A stretch of 64,000 nt of DNA from Porogramme epimiltina (lineage: Eukaryota; Basidiomycota; Agaricomycetes; Polyporales; Polyporaceae): NCBI GenBank assembly GCA_900155495.1, contig FTLJ01000422.1:1-64000 (forward strand), in the 5' to 3' direction. Both the position numbers and the translations under genes were made by a program. This document shows, one piece after another, positions 36,336 through 46,718 of this stretch. Positions within the stretch are counted from its first letter, which is position 1. Every line of letters starts with the position of its first letter. The notes below the pieces were generated by a model. It had not been told where the DNA came from and searched no databases. It saw only the letters and a list, made by a program, of their open reading frames with translations.

Positions 36336-37229
36336 ATGAGCCTCCCTCCCCCAGTTCCCAACCAGTCCTACTTCAACGTCTCCGCTATTGACGCCGGACA
36401 CGTTTCCATGTCTCTTCAGCAACTTATTGATATCGCCACACCCGAAGAGGTCGCTGATTTGCCTGTGCTTGCGTATCTGCTTCGCCACACTTCCACCAAC
36501 GCTGCGCTCATGTTCGACCTCGGCATCCGCCCTGATATCGAGAATCTTCCTCCCACCGTGAAGTCGACATGCGCTCGAATGGGTATAATCAACGAAGGCA
36601 AAGACGTTGGTAGGGCCCTCGCATACGGTGGCCTTGACCCTGCAGCCATCTCGCACGTCATAATCTCTCACATACACTTCGATCATACCGGAGATCCTTC
36701 TATCTTCCCCAACGCGACGTTCTATATTGGCGGGGCGGCAGCACCACTTGTTGCCACTCTCTTCACCAACACCGAGGAAACATTTTGTGCAGCCGACGTT
36801 CCTCCTTCCCGCACCCGCTACCTTCCTCTGTCTGAAGACGCCGCAGCATGGATCCCGATAGGCCCGTTCCCTCGCGCTGTCGACCTCCTCGGAGACGGGA
36901 GCGTCTATCTCGTCGACTCCCCAGGCCATATCCCAGGACACACCACTCTCCTCGCGCGCACATCGGCGGACGGCGCGTGGATCTTCCTCGCCGGTGACAG
37001 CGCCCATGATTGGCGCATCCTTACGGGAGAGGCGGGCATAGGGCACCATCCCCACTTTGGGTGCATGCACCATGACGAGGCCGCGTCTCGCACGAACATC
37101 GAGAGGATCCGGAAGCTGATGGATATGCCCCGTGTACGGGTCCTGTTGGCTCATGATACCCCGTGGGTCGCGAAGGAGAAGGAGTCGGGTATGAAGTCGT
37201 TCTGGCCAGGGCAAATCGAATCTCTGTAA
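36336..37229 (+). CDS. Metallo-beta-lactamase-fold hydrolase, lactonase-like (MBL3)
   Basis: Intronless, 297 residues beginning MSLPPPVPNQSYFNVSAIDAG. Metal ligands are HIHFDH at 112-117, GHIPGHTTLLAR, LAGDSAHDW and LLAHDTPW. It shares the AKEKESGMKSFWPG C-terminus with MBL2, from which it is separated by the oppositely oriented DUF6535 gene. An upstream in-frame ATG at 36297 exists, but the family N-terminus supports 36336. No lesion or targeting signal is seen. Confidence 0.9.
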   Translation: MSLPPPVPNQSYFNVSAIDAGHVSMSLQQLIDIATPEEVADLPVLAYLLRHTSTNAALMFDLGIRPDIENLPPTVKSTCARMGIINEGKDVGRALAYGGLDPAAISHVIISHIHFDHTGDPSIFPNATFYIGGAAAPLVATLFTNTEETFCAADVPPSRTRYLPLSEDAAAWIPIGPFPRAVDLLGDGSVYLVDSPGHIPGHTTLLARTSADGAWIFLAGDSAHDWRILTGEAGIGHHPHFGCMHHDEAASRTNIERIRKLMDMPRVRVLLAHDTPWVAKEKESGMKSFWPGQIESL

Positions 37230-37667
37230 TGTGTATACGGCGCCATCTAACTCCGATAGAAGCAATCACAGCGGCGTCTTACCGCCCGCCTCGAGCCTGG
37301 TGTAGATCCTCCCTAGCGCTGTCATTGTGGAAGGAATCTTGTAAAATGTGGTTTTGTGCCGTGCGAAAATGATGGTCATATCCATGAACAGGTCGCACTG
37401 CGGTCTGGGAAGCAACATCGTGGAACATGATAGACCCTGGTGTCTTCCGCCGAGAGACGTAGTTGCCGGCACCGGCCTTTGGTGGCTCGGGATGAGTCAT
37501 TCATTTGTCTGTGGGGCGCTGGGCCTGAAGGAAGGACGCATATGGTACTACCATTCACTCAGCCGCGCAAGGGCACGTCTGACTGTGATGTGCATATATA
37601 TACCGGAGCGAAAGTACCCCACGATACCACTAACATCCCCCCAAAGCCCCGCAATCACTAGTCGACA
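37230..37667. other. Intergenic between MBL3 and MBL4
   Basis: About 0.44 kb; the promoter of MBL4 presumably lies here. No gene is seen. Confidence 0.5.
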
Positions 37668-38567
37668 ATGAACCTCCCGCCTCCTGCCGAAAACCAATCG
37701 TTCTGCAAGGTTTCTGCCCTCGAAGGAGGGGTGGTTTCCGTCCCCTTCGGCCTTTTCGTTTCCGGACCTGACATCGACCCCGGACAAATCATGTCAGCGC
37801 CTTCCCTCGCATTTCTCCTGCGATCGACGGGCCACCCATCAGAGCACTTCCTCTTCGACTGGGGGATCCACAAGGACTGGGCTACCCTCAGCCCTGACCT
37901 CCTCGCGCAGATGGCCCACATCCCAGGCGCAGGCATGCGCGTCGAGCAGGACGTCCCCGCCTCGCTGCGCAAGGGCGGCCTCGACCCCGCAACGGACATC
38001 ACGTACGCGTGCGTCTCGCACGTCCACATCGACCACATCGGCGATCCGACTGCGTATGCGCGCGCGACCTACCTCCTCGGCGCGCGCACCCGCTGCGTCG
38101 AAGACCTCCCCGCGTCGCACACGCAGCCGTTCGCGCTCGCGCTCGTCAAGGCGCTCCCCGCGGACCGCACGCGCTTCCTCGACCCCGAGGCGGAGGGGTG
38201 GGCGCCCATCGGGCCATTCCCGCGCGCCCTCGACTTCTACGGCGACGGGAGCCTGTACGTGGTGGACGCGCCAGGCCACCTCCCGGGACACCTGAACATC
38301 CTCGCACGCACGTCCGCGGATGGGGGATGGATCTACCTTGCCGGAGACAGCGCGCACCACTGGAGCCTCATCGAGGGCACCAGCACTATGGTTCAGTCCC
38401 CGGTGTGCGCACACGTTGATCCGGAGGCGGCGGTGGAGCAGATCGGAAGGATGAGGAAGCTCATGGAGAACCCGCGGGTGAGGATCTTGCTCGCGCATGA
38501 TGTGCCGTGGTATGAGAAGAACAAGGGCGGGGACGCATTTTGGCCAGGGGAAATTGCATCCTTATAG
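37668..38567 (+). CDS. Metallo-beta-lactamase-fold hydrolase, lactonase-like (MBL4)
   Basis: Intronless, 299 residues beginning MNLPPPAENQSFCKVSALEGG. The metal motif is HVHIDH at 118-123, with GHLPGHLNILAR, LAGDSAHHW and LLAHDVPW. Compared with its paralogues, the residue after the bridging Asp region is His (SAHHW instead of SAHDW), and the following loop (GTSTMVQSPVCAHVD) differs. It converges on DC1 with only 148 bases between stop codons. That convergent pair, including the spacer, is duplicated in inverse orientation at 59.3-63.9 kb, where MBL5 is the counterpart. Confidence 0.9.
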   Translation: MNLPPPAENQSFCKVSALEGGVVSVPFGLFVSGPDIDPGQIMSAPSLAFLLRSTGHPSEHFLFDWGIHKDWATLSPDLLAQMAHIPGAGMRVEQDVPASLRKGGLDPATDITYACVSHVHIDHIGDPTAYARATYLLGARTRCVEDLPASHTQPFALALVKALPADRTRFLDPEAEGWAPIGPFPRALDFYGDGSLYVVDAPGHLPGHLNILARTSADGGWIYLAGDSAHHWSLIEGTSTMVQSPVCAHVDPEAAVEQIGRMRKLMENPRVRILLAHDVPWYEKNKGGDAFWPGEIASL

Positions 38568-38715
38568 TTGGAAGGTCGTGTATAATACAAAGGAACCCCT
38601 GCCTATCATCGCGTACAGTGTTAGCTCCTCCATCATGTTTACTCCGCGTATTCGTACAAATAAGTGATGATCATGAGGATTTGCTCCTCGACACATATAG
38701 ACATCGTACCCGGCT

Positions 38716-41700
38716 TCAAGCGGAGGACTTGAACCCAAGAGCGCCCTGCACCAAGGTCTGCCACTCTGCCTTCTCGGCGGCAGACAAGGTGGTGGACGTG
38801 TACGCAGACACCTTCTTTCCGGCCACGAAATCCTCCGTGTTGAGCCTGCCGGAGTCGTAGAACACCGCCTGCCCGAGCGTGAGCGTTCCCGTCGCGATCT
38901 GCGTCCCACCCTGCGAGAGGCCGGGGCCGTGGGCGTCGGGGGCGTTGGCGTCTGCGAAGATCGTCACGTTGAAAGACGTGCCGGGGTTGAAGAAGCCAGC
39001 GGCCTCGTCGGTGAGCGGCTGCAGGGCGGCCTCGGGGCGGTTCAGGTACGCGATGACGCCGTTCGCGAGCTGGGCCGCAGTGAGAGCGGGGGTGCAGTTC
39101 AACGCAACGAGGTCGGAGGTGATCTGCGCGTTCGGGGCACGGAGGAGCATATGGTCGACGTTCTGCTCCGTGGGTGTGCCGTAGAGATAGAAGGGAGTGT
39201 ACGAGGCAGGGTAGGCCTGGTCGCGCCAGCGAGAGTTGAGAGGACGATCCTTCACAACTGTAGCGATCGTGATCCCGACGGACGGAATGCTGACGGCGCT
39301 GTAAGGTCCGCAACTGTGATAAGACAACTTCTCCTGTAAAGAGAGGTGCGGTGTAGTTCTCACCTTCCGGCAGTGATGTCGCCAACAAACGTTCCCATGC
39401 TGAGAATGTCCTCGATGGTCGTCTCGTCGTGCGTGCTCAGCTGGAACGGCACGGTGGGGTTGGCCAGTCGTGCAGCCTTGTACTGGGCGGCTTGAGTGGG
39501 ATCGGAGAACTGGGTGGCAAGGATGAGCTGGTGGCGGCCGTTGGCGTGGTAGAAGAGGGGGCGATATGCCAAGTAGACTGTGTCCAGGCCCTGCATGATG
39601 AAGTCGTGGGTTTGGGGTGACACCGTGTTCCGCGCGACGACGTTCTGGGAGGAGAGTCCGTGTAAGACTACATAAAACCTGGAAAACATTGGTCATTACT
39701 CACCGCAACTTCCGCCTCAAGGCCGTCTTGGAACAACTGAGCCAGGGTTGAGACGAAGTCTCCGGCGGACTGGAAGGGCGACATGACCACATTGCGCAGC
39801 ACAAACAAATCTTGACGGGAATCTGTCTCAAGGCCCATGCGGCTGTTTTGAAAAACACGTAAAGATAGCGCACAGGTAATGAATGGATGCGATGGCGTAC
39901 GTTTGGAAGTCCCTCACGCAGTCGCCGTAGTCGGCCTGCGCGAAGACGGTGGAGCTCAAGAACAGCGGGACGGTCTTCGGGTCAATGCTGGGCTGCGTGA
40001 CCGAGAAGCGGCTGAAGACTCGGTTGTTGAGGTAGTTGGCCTCCTCGACGTCGTCGTTGACCTGGCCATTGATCCTAAAGTTGCACGCGAACGCGTTGAT
40101 GTTCAGGTCCGAGCCGAGCGTGCACAAGACGTTGAACGCGTCCGTGTCATCGACGATCTCCTCGTTCGTCTTACCGAGAATGCGCTGGCGGATGATGTCC
40201 TTGTCTGACTCTTGTTGTACGGGGTTGAATGGAACGACTATGAAGTCGGTCGTGTCATCGGACATTGCCGACCAGTACGCGGCGAACTAAATGGGGCATA
40301 AGCACCTCATGATCAAGTCATTGTGTTCGTGGGGACTTACACGACGGCAGGTAAATGATGCCTCGCCGAGAAGCGCGCCATGCCCCTCCTTATGCAGGCC
40401 CAGGACGCTGTGGTGCAAGTAGCAGGCGACGGCTGGTGCTCCGGGTTTGCTAAGGACACAGAGTATGGTGAGGACGTAGTCGCAGGCGGAGTAGCTTACG
40501 GGTCCTCACCTTCCCTCAATACCATAGATACCAATGCTCTCGCCACTCTCGCCCTGGTGGAGGTAAGGCGCAGACCACGTGAGCAGGTACCGCATCCGGC
40601 CATCGCGGTAACAGAGCCCGCCAGCAGGGTAGGGGATGTAGCCCGCCTTGTGCGGGTCGATCGTAATCGAATCGGTCTGCGCAAGTGCCTTGAACTGGGT
40701 CACAGTGGTGTCGCGGAGCGTGATGCTCGGGACGAAGTCACGGTCGGGATCCTCACCCGCCCCGGGGAGCCCCCTTTCCAACGTAGGGCGGTCGCGGATC
40801 ATGCTGGCGTAGTACCCGCCCCACGCCGCGTCGGCGTGGACGACGAAGGAGAGACCCTTGGCGGCGAACGTCGGCTTGAGAGCGAGGATTTTGTCCAGCG
40901 GGTCGACGGCGCCTTCCTCGGTGGAGCCGATGATAGCTACGACCGCGTATACGGCCCGCTTGTTGTCAACGCAGTCCTGAAGGGCCGCGGTGAGAGCATC
41001 GATATCCACGCGCGCGTTGACGTCGACTTTGACATTCACGCAGTTCTCTGACCCGATGCCGACCAACGCTATGTGATCGTCGTCAACGACTCCGAAACGA
41101 GAATAAGATATTGGCTGAGAACCCACCCGCGGCCTTCGGCCAGGAGTAGTGCTTGGTGTTCGAGATGAAGTACTGTGGTTCGTTTTCAATGTTGTACATT
41201 TGCATGAGCTTCTCCTTCCCGGCGGTCTGGGCGAGGTATGGGGAGAGAGCGTTGGCGAGGAAGGTGGATGTAATTCCGTATTGGTTAGTGAGTTGATCCG
41301 GAATACCGAGAACTACGTCCGGAGTGAGGTTAAGGAGTTGCCACGGGGTGAGTTTGCTCAGGAGTTGGGGGTTGGTGGGATCATCGCAAGTGGTGACCTT
41401 GAAATCGTTAGCAATGAATGCGAGGGGCATGTCCCCTTGGGTCATTGCGGCGTGGACGGAAAGGGGATAGAACTTGAGGTTGCGTGCTAGTAATTCCGCT
41501 AAGCCCCATCGATACAAGGACAGTGAAACGCCTTACCAGCCCTATTTAAATTACCACAGTTAGTCAATTCGCAGCGTTTGGTTATCACGCAAAGGTAAAC
41601 ATACCACATAGACTCCATGTTGGCTATCGTGCCGTCGGCCGCAATGTGGCCCCACGGTGTAATATCGTCCTGTGCGGTGTATCCGAGCATCGTGCACAGC

Positions 41701-42292
41701 TGCTGGCCCACCTCGAGTTCGATGAGAGTCGTGATCGGACTGGCTTCGAACGCGACCTGTGCGGTTGACGGTAAGCAAGCGTACAATGCATGAACTAGAA
41801 GAAACTGTTACGTTGTTGGGATTGAACAGGATAGTGATCATCCATCCGACCATGGAGGGCATAGACCTACGTTCTTACGATCAGAGATTATTTAGAAAAC
41901 CGAGAAAACGACTTACATCTCCATACACATATGACCCATGTAGCGGGTGGAGAAGAACGGAATAGAATAGGCATTCAGCAAGTCGCTGATCTGCTTGGCC
42001 TGAGTGCGGAGACTGTCCGTAGTGTCCTGAAACAGTTGAGACGTCTTCATTGACGAAGTAATGAAGTCCTAAAGGAGTTCATTTGTGAGTAACGGACAGT
42101 AGAGTAAAACGGCCTGGCGAAACCTACCCCATCGCTAGGGTTGTACTCAATGCGAGTCTTGGCATGGTCAGCCAACGCCCCGAGGAATAGCTCCTCGAGA
42201 ATGTCGAAGTTTTCAGCGCGAGGGCCGAGGAAACAGGCCGAGATGGCGTCGTGAAGGCTGGTTTGGAAAGGAGACGGCTGAGCGGTGGACAT
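38716..42292 (-). CDS. PLP-dependent group II decarboxylase, non-canonical aromatic amino acid type (DC1)
   Basis: Twelve exons (42128-42292, 41917-42068, 41812-41866, 41605-41756, 41537-41541, 41127-41486, 40510-41068, 40341-40449, 39901-40286, 39704-39842, 39364-39644, 38716-39298) join to 981 residues. Group II landmarks are FEASPITTLIELEVGQQLCTMLGY, WGHIAADGTIANMESMW, HADAAWGGYYASM (cofactor Asp) and ITIDPHKAGYIPYPAGG with the PLP-binding Lys. Beyond the decarboxylase domain are about 480 further residues (from SDDTTDFIVVPFNP to the end) with no motif I can name. The layout fits fungal decarboxylases such as the calcium-activated enzyme of Psilocybe and the tryptophan decarboxylase of Ceriporiopsis; the substrate here is inferred. 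Exon 5 is only 5 nt and is required for frame. No lesion is seen. Confidence 0.9.
41537..41541 (-). other. 5-nt microexon of DC1
   Basis: The minus-strand sequence GGCTG is flanked by TAG and GTAAGG. It joins ...ATG-TG to CA-CGC-AAC and restores Met-Trp-Ala-Ala-Arg-Asn-Leu-Lys. Skipping it breaks the frame. The same microexon occurs in DC2 (49521-49525) and DC3 (60061-60065). Confidence 0.85.
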
Positions 42293-43974
42293 GATGAGTG
42301 AGGTGTAGAGCTGGACTGTTGTCGCTGAGGAGAAACAATGCACAGGTGCAGCTGGTATTTATACCGACCCTCCAGTGTCTATCCTCGTCTCGCAGACGCG
42401 CGCGTGATTGGGCAATGAGATGTCTATTCGGGAGCAAGGTTACCCGACAATCATAGAACAGAAGCCTGCACGAGGTACGTCCGCCACCGTGAGCGTTAGC
42501 TCTTCCATAACAGCGGAGGCAGGTTAGCCTTGACGTGCACGGGGCAGAGATTTGGGGCGCGCACGGCCGCCGTGTTGACCACGGGATGCCTAGTGCAACA
42601 GCGTGAGCGCACAAGTATCGCACCAATTCGCGCCCCGGTGTCGTCCACAGCCGTAGAGGGAACTGGGGCGGGCTATACGTAGCAGAAGGCGCAAACTTAC
42701 CGTCACCTATGACATTGCTGCGATGGCGTTTGCGTGGATCGCGAGCCACAGAAGTACGATGTGCGCCTCCCCCACACGCCTTCCCCGCCTTCGCTTGGAT
42801 CGACTTTGACGAGCGTGCAGCCGCTTAAGTGGACATGCACCAGATCGGCACAATGCCATGTGGTCCTAGTGGTCAGGGAGAGGTAACCGGAGGATTTTAC
42901 TGTCCGTTCGCGACCGAGGAGATAAGAAAAGAGGTAGACCTCTTTCTAGTTAGCGATACGCCGCCAAGAGAGGTACTTCGTCGCACCTGAATGTGAGTTC
43001 GCGGTGTTGAGGCGGGTCCCTGGAAATACCACGCGGCCCCTATGTGAGTCGAGCCTCTCCGCAAAGCAAGGAGCGCAGTCGCTGGCTTTCGGGCTCATTG
43101 CATGGAAGATGTCGCCGCTCCCGAGCTCGTATAGCGAAGCGACCGCATGCACATGACGTGTCTGCGCACGCTGCAACTTGTACGCATAGTCGTTCGACCG
43201 GGATACCAGTGCCCCAGAAACGCCTTCGACTGTCGGAATCGTACACGTCGGGCGGACCTTGGGCATAGTTCAGTGTCCACCGAAGGGAATGGACGGGCTC
43301 GGCCCGCTTAACCAACCCACTTACTGACAGCGATGAATCCTTCACAGGCACGTTGCATGCCATCGGCGGCCTTTCTCCGTTCGTGGAATTGAGGTGTTAT
43401 GGACTCATTTAGACTCTTTGCGACTTCATTGAAACATAAGTTTCAGTTTCAAAGCAGTGGCTGAGGTGCTAAGTCGTAGGCCAAGACAACCCCAAACCCC
43501 ATGTGTGGCCGTTGTTCCTACAGGTGGAGATCAAAATTTTCAGTAAGGGAAGGGCACCGCGTTCTAGGCACACACCTGAGCGCTGGGCCAGGCATTGCCT
43601 GCAGATTGTAGAAGGATCCGCTCTCCAGGAACGGAACGATGTACAGACTGGAAGCTTGTCAGTAGTGGCACAGAGAAGGGGGTCCGGCGAAGCTCCCGCC
43701 GGCCGCCGGCGAGAACTTTCGTCCCGAAGCGCCCTGTGGCGACTAGCGTCAACTAACCTATGACGTAACTTACAAGGGTACGTACTACTCACCTTCTCGT
43801 TCAAAGACTACACCGCCTTATCTTCGTCTTCCAAGCCTGGTCGCCTCAGCTTTCCTTAGTCAGGACTCACAACTGGTAGTCTAGAAAACAAAGCAGTCCA
43901 TCCATCCAAGAGATCAGATATTACAGATAGAAATACATAACAATATCCCCAAATCCGTCACAGCGCACATCATT
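42293..43974. other. Upstream region of DC1 and 3' region of the CDF gene
   Basis: Bases 42293-42530 and 42880-43260 match the region upstream of DC3 in reverse orientation. Bases 42530-42880 are an extra segment. No gene was found on either strand; the frames present are motif-free. The right end is the 3' flank of the CDF transporter gene. Confidence 0.5.
42357..42363 (-). promoter_or_regulatory. TATA box of DC1
   Basis: TATAAAT lies 65 bases before the ATG, within a block (GGAGGGTCGG-TATAAAT) that is conserved at the same distance in DC3. A CAATCACGCGC element at 42400-42410 is also shared. Confidence 0.75.
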
Positions 43975-46333
43975 CTACTCGCCCCGCTCGCCCGCGCCCT
44001 CGCTGTCGTGTACGGGCCGGAAGCGCACCCTCACCTCCTTTACGTCCCGCCGCGCGCGCACGAGCGCCTCCCGGATCTCACGCTCGATCACCGCCGCGTC
44101 GTTGACGATCATTGTGGCGGGTACGTGAGCGGTGAGGTCTACGAACATGTTCGCGCCCGTGCGCATCGCGCGAAGGTCAGTGACAGCAAGTAGCACGTCC
44201 TTCGAAGGGGATTGTGCGTGTACATGGCCGTTGCTGTGACTGTGTTCGTGGTCGTGGCCGTGGTCGTGATCAAGGCCAGAAGAGGATGGTGGAAGCAGGG
44301 GCTGAATCGCTTCGAGCAGAGCTGCGCGCGTTGATGGGGTTACGCCGGCGTCGGTCAGCTGGCTGAGCGCCGTCATGAGGAACGTCCAGCCCTGCTGGAA
44401 GATGAGCACCGACACAATCAGGCCTGGATACGTCCGCACTGTCAGCACAAAAACACACGCCCCATATAGAATGAGCAACGCACCGCCGATAGGGTCTAGC
44501 GCGAGGTGCGGGAACCACCAGTTGCCAAGGATCGCGACGAGCGCGACCGCGCTCCCGAACCCGTCGCTCCGGTGGTGCACCGCGTTTGCGAGCAGCACCG
44601 GGCTCCGCTCCTCCTCCGCGACGCGCTTCGTCGCGCGGTACAGCCACTCCTTCGCCACCACGCTCACGCCCGCGAACCACGCCGCGTTCGGGTCCAGCGC
44701 GCCGCCGTGCCCGTGCCCCCCGTGCGAATGCGAGTGCGAGTGGAGGTGCTCCGCCGCCACCGCGGGCGCGGCTTGCGCGACGTCCACTACGCGCGCGAGG
44801 AGGTCATGCACGGCGCCGGGGTCCATTGCTGTGGTTGCGCCGGCGAGGGTGTCCATGAGGAGGGACCAGGAGTGCAGGCCGATGCCGAGTGCACCACCGG
44901 TGAGCAGAAGGGAGACGATGGTGGTGCCGATTACTTCGAACTTGCCGTACCCGTACGGATAGCGTTCCGAAGGGGGCTGCCGGGAGAGGCGCCAGCTATA
45001 GAGCGTGACGATGTCGCCGACGAGATCTTTGGGGACAGTTATCAGGGTTCGGTTTGAAGTCAGTAAGGAGGTGTATCTGTGGGCGCACCTCCTGCACAAT
45101 GGCCTGCGTCGGCGAGAAGCGCGGCCGAGTTCATGTACCATCCAGCCGCGCCTTTGGAAGCAGTGAGGACGACGTTGGAGGCGAGTCCGACGAGTGTAAT
45201 TCTGCTCCCAGGGTCACCTGTACAACATCGTCAGCTTAGTGCACGCACTCCTGTTGAACCCAGACAAGACTAGGGGACACGCGCGCGCGCAGTAACTTCT
45301 GACCGCGGAGGTGCATGTAAGAGGGCAGCCATCATTTGAACAACGAGAGCCAACCCCCTCATAGCCCACGTCCCCACAAATGAAAACTACGGCTCATCCT
45401 CCAAAGGAGATGAACGTTTGAGTTCTGCGGATTGCACGGGGTACGAGGGGACAGGTTGAACGAAAAGTCGCTCCGAGGCACGGCTTCGGAACGCCCACGC
45501 CGGGGCTGGAACTACGTGACTAGCCCCTCGGGGTAATAAGGACTAGTGGACTAGCTGGAACTTTGATGGCTCTAACAGCCAACCAGATCGCGGCCATTGC
45601 AACAAGACACGTAGAAGGCATAGCGAAGGGTGTGTTTGAGGGATGCCGGACGCAAGAGACTCACCTCCGCCTTTCAGGGCCTGCACCATCGACTCTGCGC
45701 TTTTTGCATTCTCCTCTTCTCCGTGACTGTGTCGGTGCACCAACGATGACAGAAATCCTCCGTCGTGTGAATGGGAATGCGAGTGAGAATGGTTGGCTTC
45801 ATGGTGGTCGTGCGAGTGCGAGTTCGCCCCCGTCGGCTCGACCCGCTCCCGTTCCTTCCCCTTCGCTTGTGTTGACTGTGTGCGGCGCGCCGTTAGTGTC
45901 GCCATGGCCAGGTATCTTGTGGAAGACTGGCAGGATCGCAGGGGTAGAGAATGTCGAGCAAAGGGGTGTGGAAGAGTGAAGAGAGAGCGGGAGGAGGTTG
46001 GGGAAGCGGGGTTGGCGGCGCCGGGCGCGGAAGTTGTTCGGTTATGGGAAGGCCAGGGAGAGTTCAGGGCGGGTGATCTGACACTTCCAGGGCCGAAGGC
46101 GCGAGCGGAGGTGACGTGTGCGTAGCAGCGCGGACCACGTCTGAGCATGGGGAAGATGCGGCGATGTTCGCGAGCGCAGCAGATGTTGGCGGGCGATGGG
46201 GAGGCCCGAGGGTCGGAAGGCTGCCTATGGCGGCAGGGGAGGAGATGGGAGGGTTATGTACGGGGCTGAGGAGCGTGGGTGGGCCGACGAGCGTCGTGGA
46301 AAACGGTCCTGTCAGCGAGCCCGAGCGCGACAT
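43975..46333 (-). CDS. Cation diffusion facilitator, probably mitochondrial metal transporter (MMT-like)
   Basis: Membrane antiporter of the CDF/ZnT family, moving Zn, Fe or Mn against protons. Exons 46085-46333, 45665-45926, 45089-45217 and 43975-45026 join in frame to 563 residues. The N-terminal ~90 residues are Ser/Ala/Pro/Arg-rich with few acids, consistent with a mitochondrial presequence, as in yeast Mmt1/Mmt2 (inference). Metal sites are ADAGHCAGDLVGD (His210, Asp214) in helix 2 and HHRSD in helix 5. His-rich loops are HSHDHHEANHSHSHSHSH, HLHSHSHSHGGHGHGG and DHDHGHDHEHSHSNGHVH. The usual HSLSD of this family reads HCAGD here, but the metal-binding His and Asp stay. Intron 2 is unusually long (447 nt). 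The gene is upstream of DC1, and the tandem copy upstream of DC2 is decayed. Confidence 0.88.
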
Positions 46334-46718
46334 CTCTGTGTGCGTTTTCTCTCCTCCCCGTTGCTCTTGCCGCCGCCGGTGACTGAGAGGGTGTGATGAC
46401 GTATACAGCCCGACCTCATGGCAGTACCATCACCCTCAGTCCGGTCTAGTGTACAGACGCCCAGTGGGATTTAGTGGTACTAACGGTATAAACGACAAAC
46501 TTTGTTCTCAAAGCTACATCGTAGTCGGCACGAATGGGGCCTCACGGGGGAGTCAATTTAGTACCTGAAGGGCGTCTTGTTTCATTACACTCGCAGAATG
46601 TAGCTGAAGTCCGTCAACATGTGTCGGTGAGATTATTCTATGTTTCTCGTACGACTCGCAGTGCGCACAGCCGAAATTCAAAGCACAACGGGAAGGGGGA
46701 TACGGAGAGTACGACGGA
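46334..46718. other. Intergenic between DC2 and the CDF gene
   Basis: Contains the 5' flank of the CDF gene; 46390-46424 is also present in the decayed copy at 52320-52354. No gene is seen. Confidence 0.5.

Larger units (their letters stand above)
37668..43260 (+). repeat. Inverted segmental duplication, left arm (MBL4 + DC1 + upstream)
   Basis: The arm holds MBL4 and DC1 plus about 1 kb upstream of DC1. Aligning by eye to 57830-63929 in reverse orientation, similarity runs through both coding regions, all DC introns, the 3' spacer (38568-38715 against 62889-63026) and the DC promoter. It can still be followed at 43030-43260 against 57830-58000 plus 58851-59000. The left arm has about 340 bases (42530-42880) absent from the right arm; the right arm has an 848-base insertion absent here. 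Confidence 0.85.
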
